From assembly GCA_001825665.1 (NCBI GenBank), contig MHXZ01000086.1, positions 1-40,063 of the forward strand: a stretch of 40,063 nt of DNA, read 5' to 3'. The DNA comes from Planctomycetes bacterium GWF2_41_51 (GTDB lineage Bacteria > Planctomycetota > Phycisphaerae > Sedimentisphaerales > UBA12454). Both the position numbers and the translations under genes were made by a program. The notes under the pieces are model-generated. The model had not been told where the DNA came from and made no database searches. It was given only the letters and a program-made list of their open reading frames with translations. Each line of letters starts with the position of its first letter. The first letter of the stretch is position 1. Of this stretch, positions 15,865 through 23,078 are shown in pieces.

Positions 15865-17417
15865 TATTTTTTGCTCCGATTACTTTTACTATCGACTTCG
15901 AGCAGGGTTATCGCTTCCTGCAAAATCGCACGCTCCTGTTCGATTGCGAGCTGATTCTCAGGATAAGACTTATTTTTTATTTCTTTCGCTTTTCCAGTGG
16001 TATCCTTTTCACTGCCAAGAATGCTTACTACCTGGCTCAAGGAATTTAATTCTTCTTCTTTCATATTCTTGCGTTTTTTATCATTGTCTTTTCTTGCGAA
16101 AAATTCAGGTGCACGCATTTTTTCAATTTCTTCAGTGCCGTCGATCAGTTCATTGCGGTCGGCAAAAGCCATTTCTTCATCCCTGATTAATTGAGGGGTG
16201 ATGAATATCATAACTTCTTTTTTCGTTGTGCTGTCCTGTTTGCTTTTGAAAAGACCTCCAACTACAGGAAGGTCGCCGAACAAAGGAAATTTTCCGTGAT
16301 TAGTGGTTTCCTGAGTTTCGATAAGGCCGCCAATTACGATAGCGTCACCTTCTCTGACCCTGACGCGTGTGTCGGCTTTTCGACGTCGAATCACAGGCAA
16401 ATCGCTGCTTGAAACGGCGCTGTTGGCCGATGAGTTGCGTCTTGCCGCAACATCGCTTACTTCTGTTTGTACATCAATTGTGATATATCCCTCTTCGCCG
16501 ATATGTGGTGTCATTTCAAGCATTACGCCGGATTTGATTACTTCAAGTTCGGTTCGCAGCGAAGTACCGTAAAGGTCCGTAATAATCGTATAATATTCAT
16601 CGAGCGAAATATCTATTTTAGCTTTTTCGCCGTTGATTGTCGCAACTCTCGGCCTTGACCTTATACTTGCCTTCTTTTCCTGTATCAATGCCCGAAGCTG
16701 CAAATTCAATTCAAACAATCTGCTTGCCGCTATGCTTGTATAACCTGCCAGCCCGGTAAAGCCCGCGACACCTTTAGACATACTGAAAGCGGTGTGAGGA
16801 CCTAAAATACTCCAATCCAGTTCGAACTCGTCGCTTGTGCCTTCCCATAAATCAACGACAAGAACTTCAAGCATAACCTGCTGCTGCGGAACATCGAGTT
16901 TTTTGATGATTTCTGTTATATGCGTTGTGATTTCAGGAACAGCGTAAACCAAAGCTTCATTGTCTCTCTGGCCGCTCGTTACATATTGCTGTAAAGATTT
17001 GGGCAGAGATTCACTAAGATGTTTTGCTGTTATATAATTCAGATAAAGCGGTGTAGGCGTTATAGTTTCTAACGCACTTGGGCATGTTGCGTCGCCGCAG
17101 ACAATCAGGTAAAATTTGCTGCTTTTCTTTTTTACATAAAGTCCCTGTCCTGAAACCAGCTCATTGATACAGTCTTCTAACGTTTTACCTTTTGCTGCAT
17201 CGAGTGAAACCAGCGGGTCGGGTATGTGCGGACAAGTCGCGAGAATAATTCCGTTCTCAACAGAGATATCGCGGAATATCTGGCTCAGCGGCACATCGAC
17301 CCATATATTCTTTACGATGATTTCATCGGGGTCAACAGCTCCGGTGAGATTGACGGATAATAGCAGTAAAACTATCATCGCTGCTTTATAAAAATTATGT
17401 TTTACTTTTAATATCAT
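15864..17417 (-). CDS. Secretin (GspD/PilQ-family outer-membrane channel)
   Basis: A 517-residue protein. A signal peptide (about 1-27) is followed by an STN/N0-like domain (36-108), a second small periplasmic domain (121-178) and a secretin core (180-411). The core shows SRPRVATINGEKA (254-266), GDAIVIGGLIE (357-367), FPLFGDLPVVGGLFKS (377-392) and KEVMIFITPQLI (400-411). The tail of about 100 residues is charged and probably helical. It is shorter than typical GspD, with fewer N-domains. It lies between two paralogous secreted proteins and a chaperone-like gene, with no ATPase, inner-membrane platform or prepilin peptidase beside it, so a complete type II or type IV pilus system is not encoded here. 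Confidence 0.93.
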   Translation of the reverse strand: MILKVKHNFYKAAMIVLLLLSVNLTGAVDPDEIIVKNIWVDVPLSQIFRDISVENGIILATCPHIPDPLVSLDAAKGKTLEDCINELVSGQGLYVKKKSSKFYLIVCGDATCPSALETITPTPLYLNYITAKHLSESLPKSLQQYVTSGQRDNEALVYAVPEITTHITEIIKKLDVPQQQVMLEVLVVDLWEGTSDEFELDWSILGPHTAFSMSKGVAGFTGLAGYTSIAASRLFELNLQLRALIQEKKASIRSRPRVATINGEKAKIDISLDEYYTIITDLYGTSLRTELEVIKSGVMLEMTPHIGEEGYITIDVQTEVSDVAARRNSSANSAVSSSDLPVIRRRKADTRVRVREGDAIVIGGLIETQETTNHGKFPLFGDLPVVGGLFKSKQDSTTKKEVMIFITPQLIRDEEMAFADRNELIDGTEEIEKMRAPEFFARKDNDKKRKNMKEEELNSLSQVVSILGSEKDTTGKAKEIKNKSYPENQLAIEQERAILQEAITLLEVDSKSNRSKK

Positions 17418-17426
17418 AAAACCTTT

Positions 17427-18725
17427 TTAGTTCTTCGTAACCGTCCGTGAGTTTTCATCTATTACAACACTGACGGGAACTCGGTATTGAATAGCCTGTT
17501 TCTGCGATTGGCTTTCAAGCCCGGATTGCTCCATTTCAATAAGTATCATCCAATCATAAGTTCCGGCTTTTGCATCAGACGGTACTTTAACCGAACAGGG
17601 AATTGAAGAACCGCTGTTCGGAGCGAGAGTAAAATCTGTTTTTTTCAGATTAACCCAATCGTATTTAGAATTTTCAATTCGACAGCTTGCTGCAATCGTA
17701 TTCAGACCCTGATTTTTAATTTGCAGATTCGCGGATGTAAACCGTCCCGGATTTAATTTAAGCTCAATCTTCTCGGGGTCAAATTGCAGCTTTGTTACAT
17801 TATTTTCACTGCCGATATTTTTCGTCCATACTTTTGCCAAATCATCGCTTATTGTAAATTCGGATTCTTTCATAATTTGGCGTTTATTCGATTCCGATGT
17901 GAAAAATGTACGGAGTTTATATTCGCCCGCGGGCAAAGGCTGCGACATAATGCCCGTAAACCATCTGCTGTCGCCGGGCAAAACATTATTGCGGCTCGCA
18001 TATAATGGTATCGTTGCAATTTTTTTCATTTTTTCGTTATATACAATAGCTTTGCCAACTGCGGGAATGCTGATAAGGCCTTCATTTTTCAGCTTTGTTT
18101 CAATTTTCAAAGACTGTTTTTCATTTAATTTATAAAGTTCAGCTTCTGATAAATCTTTTTTATTTGGGCCGGCATCAAAAGTCGGCATAGTAATATTTAC
18201 ATCTGTAATATTCCCGCGTTCTGTATGTGTTCTGCGTGCAACACGAATAAATAATCCTGTGGCAGTTCTCAATTGAACCTTTATACCTTTTTCATTTTCT
18301 TTGGTTTCCCCGATGGAAACCATCGCCGATGCCCAGTAGTCGCCGTCTGCATCTATGGGCGCGGTAATCGTTCCCTTTACCTGCCTTGATTCTCCGGGCT
18401 GAAGAACAATTTGATTCTCATCAAAGGTTATCCAGGATGATGCTGTCCTTGCGTGTTTATGTTCCGGGCCAAACGAGAGAACGCCTTTGTCCGAAACCGC
18501 AAAATCAAGAATATCAATTTTGACAGGGCACGGGCTTGAGTTTTGATTTCTTTGATTGTTTGATAAACTTATAGTGAAATTAGCTTTTTTTCCCGGCTTG
18601 ACTTCTATTTGCTGTGTTAGAGGACTTACCGCAACACCTGCGAAAACAGTCTGCTGTAAAATAAAACAGAACAGAGTTGCTAACAATGTTCCTATATTTC
18701 TCTCTACTTGTGCTTTTCTTGCCAT
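17427..18725 (-). CDS. Periplasmic Ig-fold protein resembling pilus chaperones / DUF916
   Basis: A 432-residue exported protein with a signal peptide (about 1-30, ending VFA-G). The N-terminal domain (30-165) reads like PapD-type or DUF916-type folds: GVAVSPLTQQIEVKPGKK at the first strand, then a hydrophobic strand ending in FDENQIVLQPGES and a strand with LRTATGLFIRV. Two further beta-rich domains follow (about 175-300 and 310-425). No membrane segment is seen at the C-terminus. It sits 9 bases before the secretin and 37 after the first beta-rich gene. A role in holding or delivering those secreted proteins is inferred from context; binding to a surface scaffold is an alternative. Confidence 0.75.
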   Translation of the reverse strand: MARKAQVERNIGTLLATLFCFILQQTVFAGVAVSPLTQQIEVKPGKKANFTISLSNNQRNQNSSPCPVKIDILDFAVSDKGVLSFGPEHKHARTASSWITFDENQIVLQPGESRQVKGTITAPIDADGDYWASAMVSIGETKENEKGIKVQLRTATGLFIRVARRTHTERGNITDVNITMPTFDAGPNKKDLSEAELYKLNEKQSLKIETKLKNEGLISIPAVGKAIVYNEKMKKIATIPLYASRNNVLPGDSRWFTGIMSQPLPAGEYKLRTFFTSESNKRQIMKESEFTISDDLAKVWTKNIGSENNVTKLQFDPEKIELKLNPGRFTSANLQIKNQGLNTIAASCRIENSKYDWVNLKKTDFTLAPNSGSSIPCSVKVPSDAKAGTYDWMILIEMEQSGLESQSQKQAIQYRVPVSVVIDENSRTVTKN

Positions 18726-18762
18726 AGTTTAATCCCTTAAAAATAAACTCCTAAATCATTTA

Positions 18763-19359
18763 TTAGTTATCACTTGCCCATGCTGCTGTAATAGTTTGGG
18801 TAGCTTCATAGAGACCTGAATCTGCTACATTGTCAGTATCATGAGTCGCCTCTACATCCAATGTAACTTCAACTGCACCGTCTGTATTAAAATGGGTTAT
18901 ATCCAGAGGCGTAGCAAGGAAAAGGTTATGAAGTACATACGCATTCGAACCGCTGGCACCTACAGCGCCAACTGTTGCACCTGTTGCAATTACTCCGGCT
19001 CCATCAGTTGAGAGTTTATATTTTGTTACGAGCGCATCTTCATTAGCTCCACCACCTCTTTGATGTGTCAGTTGTGCTGTGGCGGTATTATCTGCGCTAA
19101 GCGTAAGATTGCAGTTGGTCCATAAAGTGTATACTGAAGTACCCTCTGGACTGCTTGATTGGGCTGTAAGATGGCCTTCCTGAGCATCAAGGTCAATAGC
19201 CGCGAAATTTGCGCCTTCCCATTCTATAATTGTATCAACTGTTACAGAGATGGCACAAGTCGCGGTATCGTCGCCGGGGTCAGCACTGATTGCCGGTTTT
19301 GGATTGTAACCCAAAATCACAGCACAAACAGCCATTAATAACACTATTCTCGTCTTCAT
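18763..19359 (-). CDS. Secreted beta-rich subunit-like protein, paralogue A
   Basis: A 198-residue protein with a signal peptide (about 1-25, ISA-DP) and a mature beta-rich region. It carries two cysteines (C35 and C83), possibly a disulphide, which paralogue B lacks. Shared blocks with B are IDLDAQEG...QSS, LSADNTATAQL, LVTKYK and DNVADSGLYEATQT followed by W. As the first gene of the operon it may be the main exported subunit, with B a minor or tip-like variant (inference). A conserved 15-base box lies about 110 bases upstream. Confidence 0.8.
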   Translation of the reverse strand: MKTRIVLLMAVCAVILGYNPKPAISADPGDDTATCAISVTVDTIIEWEGANFAAIDLDAQEGHLTAQSSSPEGTSVYTLWTNCNLTLSADNTATAQLTHQRGGGANEDALVTKYKLSTDGAGVIATGATVGAVGASGSNAYVLHNLFLATPLDITHFNTDGAVEVTLDVEATHDTDNVADSGLYEATQTITAAWASDN

Positions 19360-19661
19360 AACTTTATCCTTAAATTAGAATCCTTTAAATAAAATCTACA
19401 AAGTATTTATAGTAAAAGCGCAAAAAAAAGCACTTTGAAGTTCTATTCGTCATATTTTAACAGGGGAGTTATTTCGGAAAGTACCTGATTTTGCCAACCT
19501 TTTTATATAGCGATAATCACAGCCAATAATGACATCGTATTGCTGTATTATGGGACTTTGGAAACGTTGATTTGAAAAATAAAAAATAGTTTAAGCTGAA
19601 AATGGATATGCAAACTATTTATTTTAATATCGCAGCTATATGTGTTTTGAAAGTTATCGGA
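19360..19661. other. Spacer upstream of the secretin operon
   Basis: 302 bases between the start of the secretin operon and the end of rpe, both minus strand. It contains the conserved box at 19471-19485. I find no convincing sigma-70 -35/-10 pair; TATAAA-like words occur near 19408-19413 but lack a matching -35. No reading frame is supported. Confidence 0.45.
19471..19485 (-). promoter_or_regulatory. Conserved 15-base box, copy 2 (upstream of the secretin operon)
   Basis: On the minus strand it reads GGTACTTTCCGAAAT, identical to 6056-6070, with similar flanks (C at -2 and AT-rich text after). It is placed 112 bases before the first secretin-operon gene. Confidence 0.5.
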
Positions 19662-20366
19662 CTAAACTTTTACGGAATTGCGAATCGCTTCGATTGCTTT
19701 GGCTCTGTCGGGCTGACCGAAGATTGCGTTGCCCGCAACTAATGTATCGGCGCCAAGTCCGGTAACAATCGGTGTTGTTTCGGGGTCGATGCCGCCGTCA
19801 ACTTCGATGCGAATATCTGGTCCGATAATCTGGCGAATCGGTTTTATCTTGTCCGCCGCTTCCTGAATAAAGCTTTGGCCGCCAAAACCCGGATGAACTG
19901 TCATTACCAAAATCATATCCGCCAGGTGCGCGTATTTTTCGATTGCTGATACAGGCGTTTCGGGATTAAGGCATATACTCGCAGATACGCCGGAGTCGTG
20001 AAGCTTATTTATAAAATCTTTAGGATTAGGAACCACCTCGATGTGGAACGTAATATTGTTCACACCTGCCTTTATGAACGCATCGGCGTATTTCTCGGGT
20101 TCGCTAATCATCAGATGGCTATCGAAAAACAGATTCGAGCATTTGCGAATTTTCGAAATGACAACCGGCCCGATGGTAATGTTCGGCACGAAATGGCCGT
20201 CCATCACATCAAGGTGAACAATTTTAACACCCGCTTTTTCAACTTGTGCGATTTCGTTACCAAGACATGCAAAATTCGCGCTCAGGATTGACGGTGCAAT
20301 TTCAATACTTCCGGCTTTTGGCAGTTTTTGTATTTTCATACCCAAAGGATACCAAACTTTTGACAT
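19662..20366 (-). CDS. rpe: Ribulose-phosphate 3-epimerase
   Basis: Interconverts ribulose 5-phosphate and xylulose 5-phosphate in the pentose phosphate pathway. A TIM barrel of 234 residues (225 from the second ATG) with all signature blocks: IAPSILSANF, VHLDVMDGHFVPN (metal-binding His and Asp), DSHLMI, VHPGFGGQSF and EVDGGI. The start is uncertain: the first ATG is 3 bases after the preceding stop, while the ATG at 20337-20339 fits the usual family length; neither has a clear ribosome site. It ends an operon with an ion transporter and an EIIA-CBS protein. Confidence 0.94.
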   Translation of the reverse strand: MSKVWYPLGMKIQKLPKAGSIEIAPSILSANFACLGNEIAQVEKAGVKIVHLDVMDGHFVPNITIGPVVISKIRKCSNLFFDSHLMISEPEKYADAFIKAGVNNITFHIEVVPNPKDFINKLHDSGVSASICLNPETPVSAIEKYAHLADMILVMTVHPGFGGQSFIQEAADKIKPIRQIIGPDIRIEVDGGIDPETTPIVTGLGADTLVAGNAIFGQPDRAKAIEAIRNSVKV

Positions 20367-20369
20367 ACG

Positions 20370-21866
20370 TCAACTGTTTGGGTCGATATTTTCGATGTGC
20401 TCATAAGTTTTGTGATTTGTTTTTTGTTCAATTGCCTGACGATGAGTTTCGCGCTGCTGGGGTGTCGGCATATACGGTGAAAGCAGGGCGATGCCGCCCC
20501 AAGAGATAAGACACGAAACAATACCGATAACCGCGCCGACTTTCAGCCATTCGAAGAAATAGATGTGCGCTCTGTATCTTTTTTCGAGCATACCCAGAGC
20601 GACAATATTCGCGGTCGAACCGATCATCGTGATATTTCCGCCAAGGCACGCTCCGTGAAGCAAAGCCCACAGCAGGGGAGTTTGATCGAGTTTATTGACG
20701 ACAGGCATAAACGCCGCGACGAAAACTATATTATCGACAAATGCAGAGCCTATAGCGGATATACCGATAATCATCGGTGTGAGAACCGCAACATTATCGC
20801 CGAATGCCTGCTGGAAATAACCGGCAATTCTTGTCGAGACGTGCGTTTCTTCGAGCGTTCCAGCGACCGCAAAGAGCATCATAAAGAAAAGCAGCGTCCA
20901 CCATTCAACATCGGATTCTATATAATGCCGTGCGCGTTCGTGCCGCCAAAGCATCAGCAGGCCCGCGATTACCAGCGGCGCGACTATCAGAACGGTATTC
21001 GGCGCAAGGCCCAGTTTTAATTCGATTTGATGATGCAGCGCGATGAAAGTTATCATACCTATCAGCACGGCAAGACCGCTTTTGTATGGGACTTTTACCA
21101 ATGGCCCAAGACCAAGGCCGAGCTGACGCCTTGCGTTTAGGCGTTCGGTCAAAAGTTTAATATCTTTTCTGAACCAATACATCAGAATAACTATGCTCAC
21201 AGTCAAAATTACGATCATTATCGGAAATGACCATGTGATGAAATCGACGAAACTCAATGGCGGATTCGCTTTTTGGCCGATTAAAATACCAACCGGATTG
21301 CCGAGCATTGTTCCGCTTGATCCGATGTTCGTGCCTATTACGCCGATTATGATAAACGGTGTTGGACGTACTTTTAGTGTATCACAGACCTGAAATATAA
21401 GTGTGGCGATGAAAACTATCGATGTTACTTCATCAACCGCGCAAGCCATTAATGCGCCCAGCACGGAAATGATAATGACGAAAGTTGTTCCTGTGATTTT
21501 CGGAATTGTGATAACGCTTTGAATGATCCATGTGAACAGACCAAGCTCTTTCAGCACGCCGACCGTTACCATCATACCGACAAGAAAAAGAATCACATCG
21601 ATTTTACATTCCCTGATGAATGTCGGCAGGGTGAGCACATTTGTTCCCATGAGCACGCCTATTCCCACAAACGCGATAGCAAGCCTGAATTGCCAGAACA
21701 GCAGAGTCGCCATAATAATCATAATGAAAATCGAACACGACATTGCCTGCCGTTTGTCGAATTTCAGAAAATGCGCAAGCAGCCCGACCATACCGCTTAC
21801 ACTGAGCATTATGCAAATATATAAAGCATTTCTAATTTTCGCTTTTTTAATATCCTGTTCCGTCAT
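20370..21866 (-). CDS. NhaD/ArsB-type (IT superfamily) ion transporter
   Basis: A 498-residue polytopic membrane protein with about 12 hydrophobic segments. Two inverted-repeat signatures are visible: GTNIGSSGTMLGNPVG in the first half and GACLGGNITMIGSTANIVALG in the second, plus AVDEVTS and AFVDNIVF, as in NhaD-type Na+/H+ antiporters and ArsB-like permeases. Substrate cannot be fixed from sequence; Na+/H+ exchange is the best guess. It lies 2 bases after the EIIA-CBS gene, so the two are made together, and that partner may gate it. Confidence 0.85.
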   Translation of the reverse strand: MTEQDIKKAKIRNALYICIMLSVSGMVGLLAHFLKFDKRQAMSCSIFIMIIMATLLFWQFRLAIAFVGIGVLMGTNVLTLPTFIRECKIDVILFLVGMMVTVGVLKELGLFTWIIQSVITIPKITGTTFVIIISVLGALMACAVDEVTSIVFIATLIFQVCDTLKVRPTPFIIIGVIGTNIGSSGTMLGNPVGILIGQKANPPLSFVDFITWSFPIMIVILTVSIVILMYWFRKDIKLLTERLNARRQLGLGLGPLVKVPYKSGLAVLIGMITFIALHHQIELKLGLAPNTVLIVAPLVIAGLLMLWRHERARHYIESDVEWWTLLFFMMLFAVAGTLEETHVSTRIAGYFQQAFGDNVAVLTPMIIGISAIGSAFVDNIVFVAAFMPVVNKLDQTPLLWALLHGACLGGNITMIGSTANIVALGMLEKRYRAHIYFFEWLKVGAVIGIVSCLISWGGIALLSPYMPTPQQRETHRQAIEQKTNHKTYEHIENIDPNS

Positions 21867-21868
21867 TT

Positions 21869-22804
21869 TTATTCCCGAAGTACCTTGCTCAAAAACGCCG
21901 CAAGCGAAACTATTCCAATCAGCAATTTACCGCGCATAACGTACGCTATATCTGTATGCTGCCTTGTTATTTCCTTTGCTACCTGAATGGCCGGGGCGTT
22001 TTCATCAACGGTTGCGTAATCGCTGGTCATAATCTCCGCCAGCCACGTCTGGCTTTCTTTGCGAAGTATTTGTGCGAATGGTTCAAAATTCATCACAGGT
22101 GTTAAATCATCCATCCAAAGCACATAATCGGGCAAACATACTCGCAGAAGTTCGTGTGTCGAAACAACGCCGATTAGTTCGCCGTCCTTATCAATCACCG
22201 GAACTTCGCTGACTCTGTGCCGCACAAAAAGATCGATTGCGCGTTCCATTGTATCGTGCTCCAGCAGCTTGACTGTAACCGGCTCCATAATATCGCAGGC
22301 GCGAAGATATTCTGGCAACGCAGCGCCGTTAGTCTGGAAGAACGTCCAGATTTTTTCAGGCGAATCAAGTTCAGCGACTTTCTCCGCTGTCATCGGATCC
22401 TGACAGATTTTCGCGATGGAACTGATGGCTTGAAGGTACATACCGGGAGCAGTTTTTGGCGCTAATGTGAGGATTACGAGTTTGACAATATTGCTGCTTC
22501 TGTCCGGAGCGTAAACAAAACCATCTTTTATGGTTGCTATGCCCACAACGATTTTGTCAACGCCTTCGAGTCTTGCGTGCGGCATCGCAATACCCGGCCC
22601 GACTATCGTAGGAACTTCATTTTCACGCTGCTTCACTTCTTTAAACGCCTGCTCAACATTGCCAATACCCGCCTGATATGCCAATTGCGTCAGCAGTTCG
22701 AGCAGAATGGAATCACGGTCAGTTTTCTGCGTATGGCAGATAACGTATTCAGGTTTGAATAGTGATGCGAAATGAATATGATGTACTTTGTTATTTACAG
22801 CCAT
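21869..22804 (-). CDS. PTS EIIA type-2 domain fused to a CBS pair
   Basis: A 311-residue cytoplasmic protein. Residues about 10-160 form a PTS EIIA-2 (fructose/mannitol/nitrogen-PTS) domain with the phospho-accepting H76 in GIAMPHAR. Residues about 170-308 hold two CBS motifs (VSEVPVIDKDGELIGVVSTHELL and the weaker C-terminal IAYVMRGKLLIGIVSL). EIIA-Ntr proteins are known to regulate K+ and other ion systems, and CBS pairs bind adenine nucleotides. The gap to the transporter gene is only 2 bases, so it is a probable regulatory subunit for that transporter. No EIIB or EIIC is nearby. AAGGATA precedes the ATG. Confidence 0.88.
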   Translation of the reverse strand: MAVNNKVHHIHFASLFKPEYVICHTQKTDRDSILLELLTQLAYQAGIGNVEQAFKEVKQRENEVPTIVGPGIAMPHARLEGVDKIVVGIATIKDGFVYAPDRSSNIVKLVILTLAPKTAPGMYLQAISSIAKICQDPMTAEKVAELDSPEKIWTFFQTNGAALPEYLRACDIMEPVTVKLLEHDTMERAIDLFVRHRVSEVPVIDKDGELIGVVSTHELLRVCLPDYVLWMDDLTPVMNFEPFAQILRKESQTWLAEIMTSDYATVDENAPAIQVAKEITRQHTDIAYVMRGKLLIGIVSLAAFLSKVLRE

Positions 22805-22841
22805 ATTATCCTTATATCGACATTTATGAAATAAACCAATA

Positions 22842-22870
22842 AGTATAGTGATTTTCCTTACCCTTGTAAA
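22842..22870 (-). promoter_or_regulatory. Sigma-70-type promoter of the EIIA-CBS/transporter/rpe operon
   Basis: On the minus strand: TTTACA (22870-22865), a 17-base spacer and TATACT (22847-22842), 37 bases before the start codon. Confidence 0.6.
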
Positions 22871-23078
22871 GGATTTTAGCCTGCCGTCTTCCGGCCAAAC
22901 TTTTAGAATATTTCATCTAAATCAGGGCGGATTTCACGTGATTCTCGATTTCTGAAATATAAGGGGGAAACCTTAAAACGGTATAATATTAAATAATTAA
23001 TTATCCATTTCTTTTTTGATTTCTATATCTTTGGGTGTATCGTATGAATTATAGAAACTTAAACCAGGCAGATGTTCT

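Noticed and set aside
19380-19440. A possible sigma-54 promoter before the secretin operon
   Set aside because: A GC/TTGC-like spacing was looked for on the minus strand, but the GG and GC pairs do not match the consensus at the required 10-base distance.
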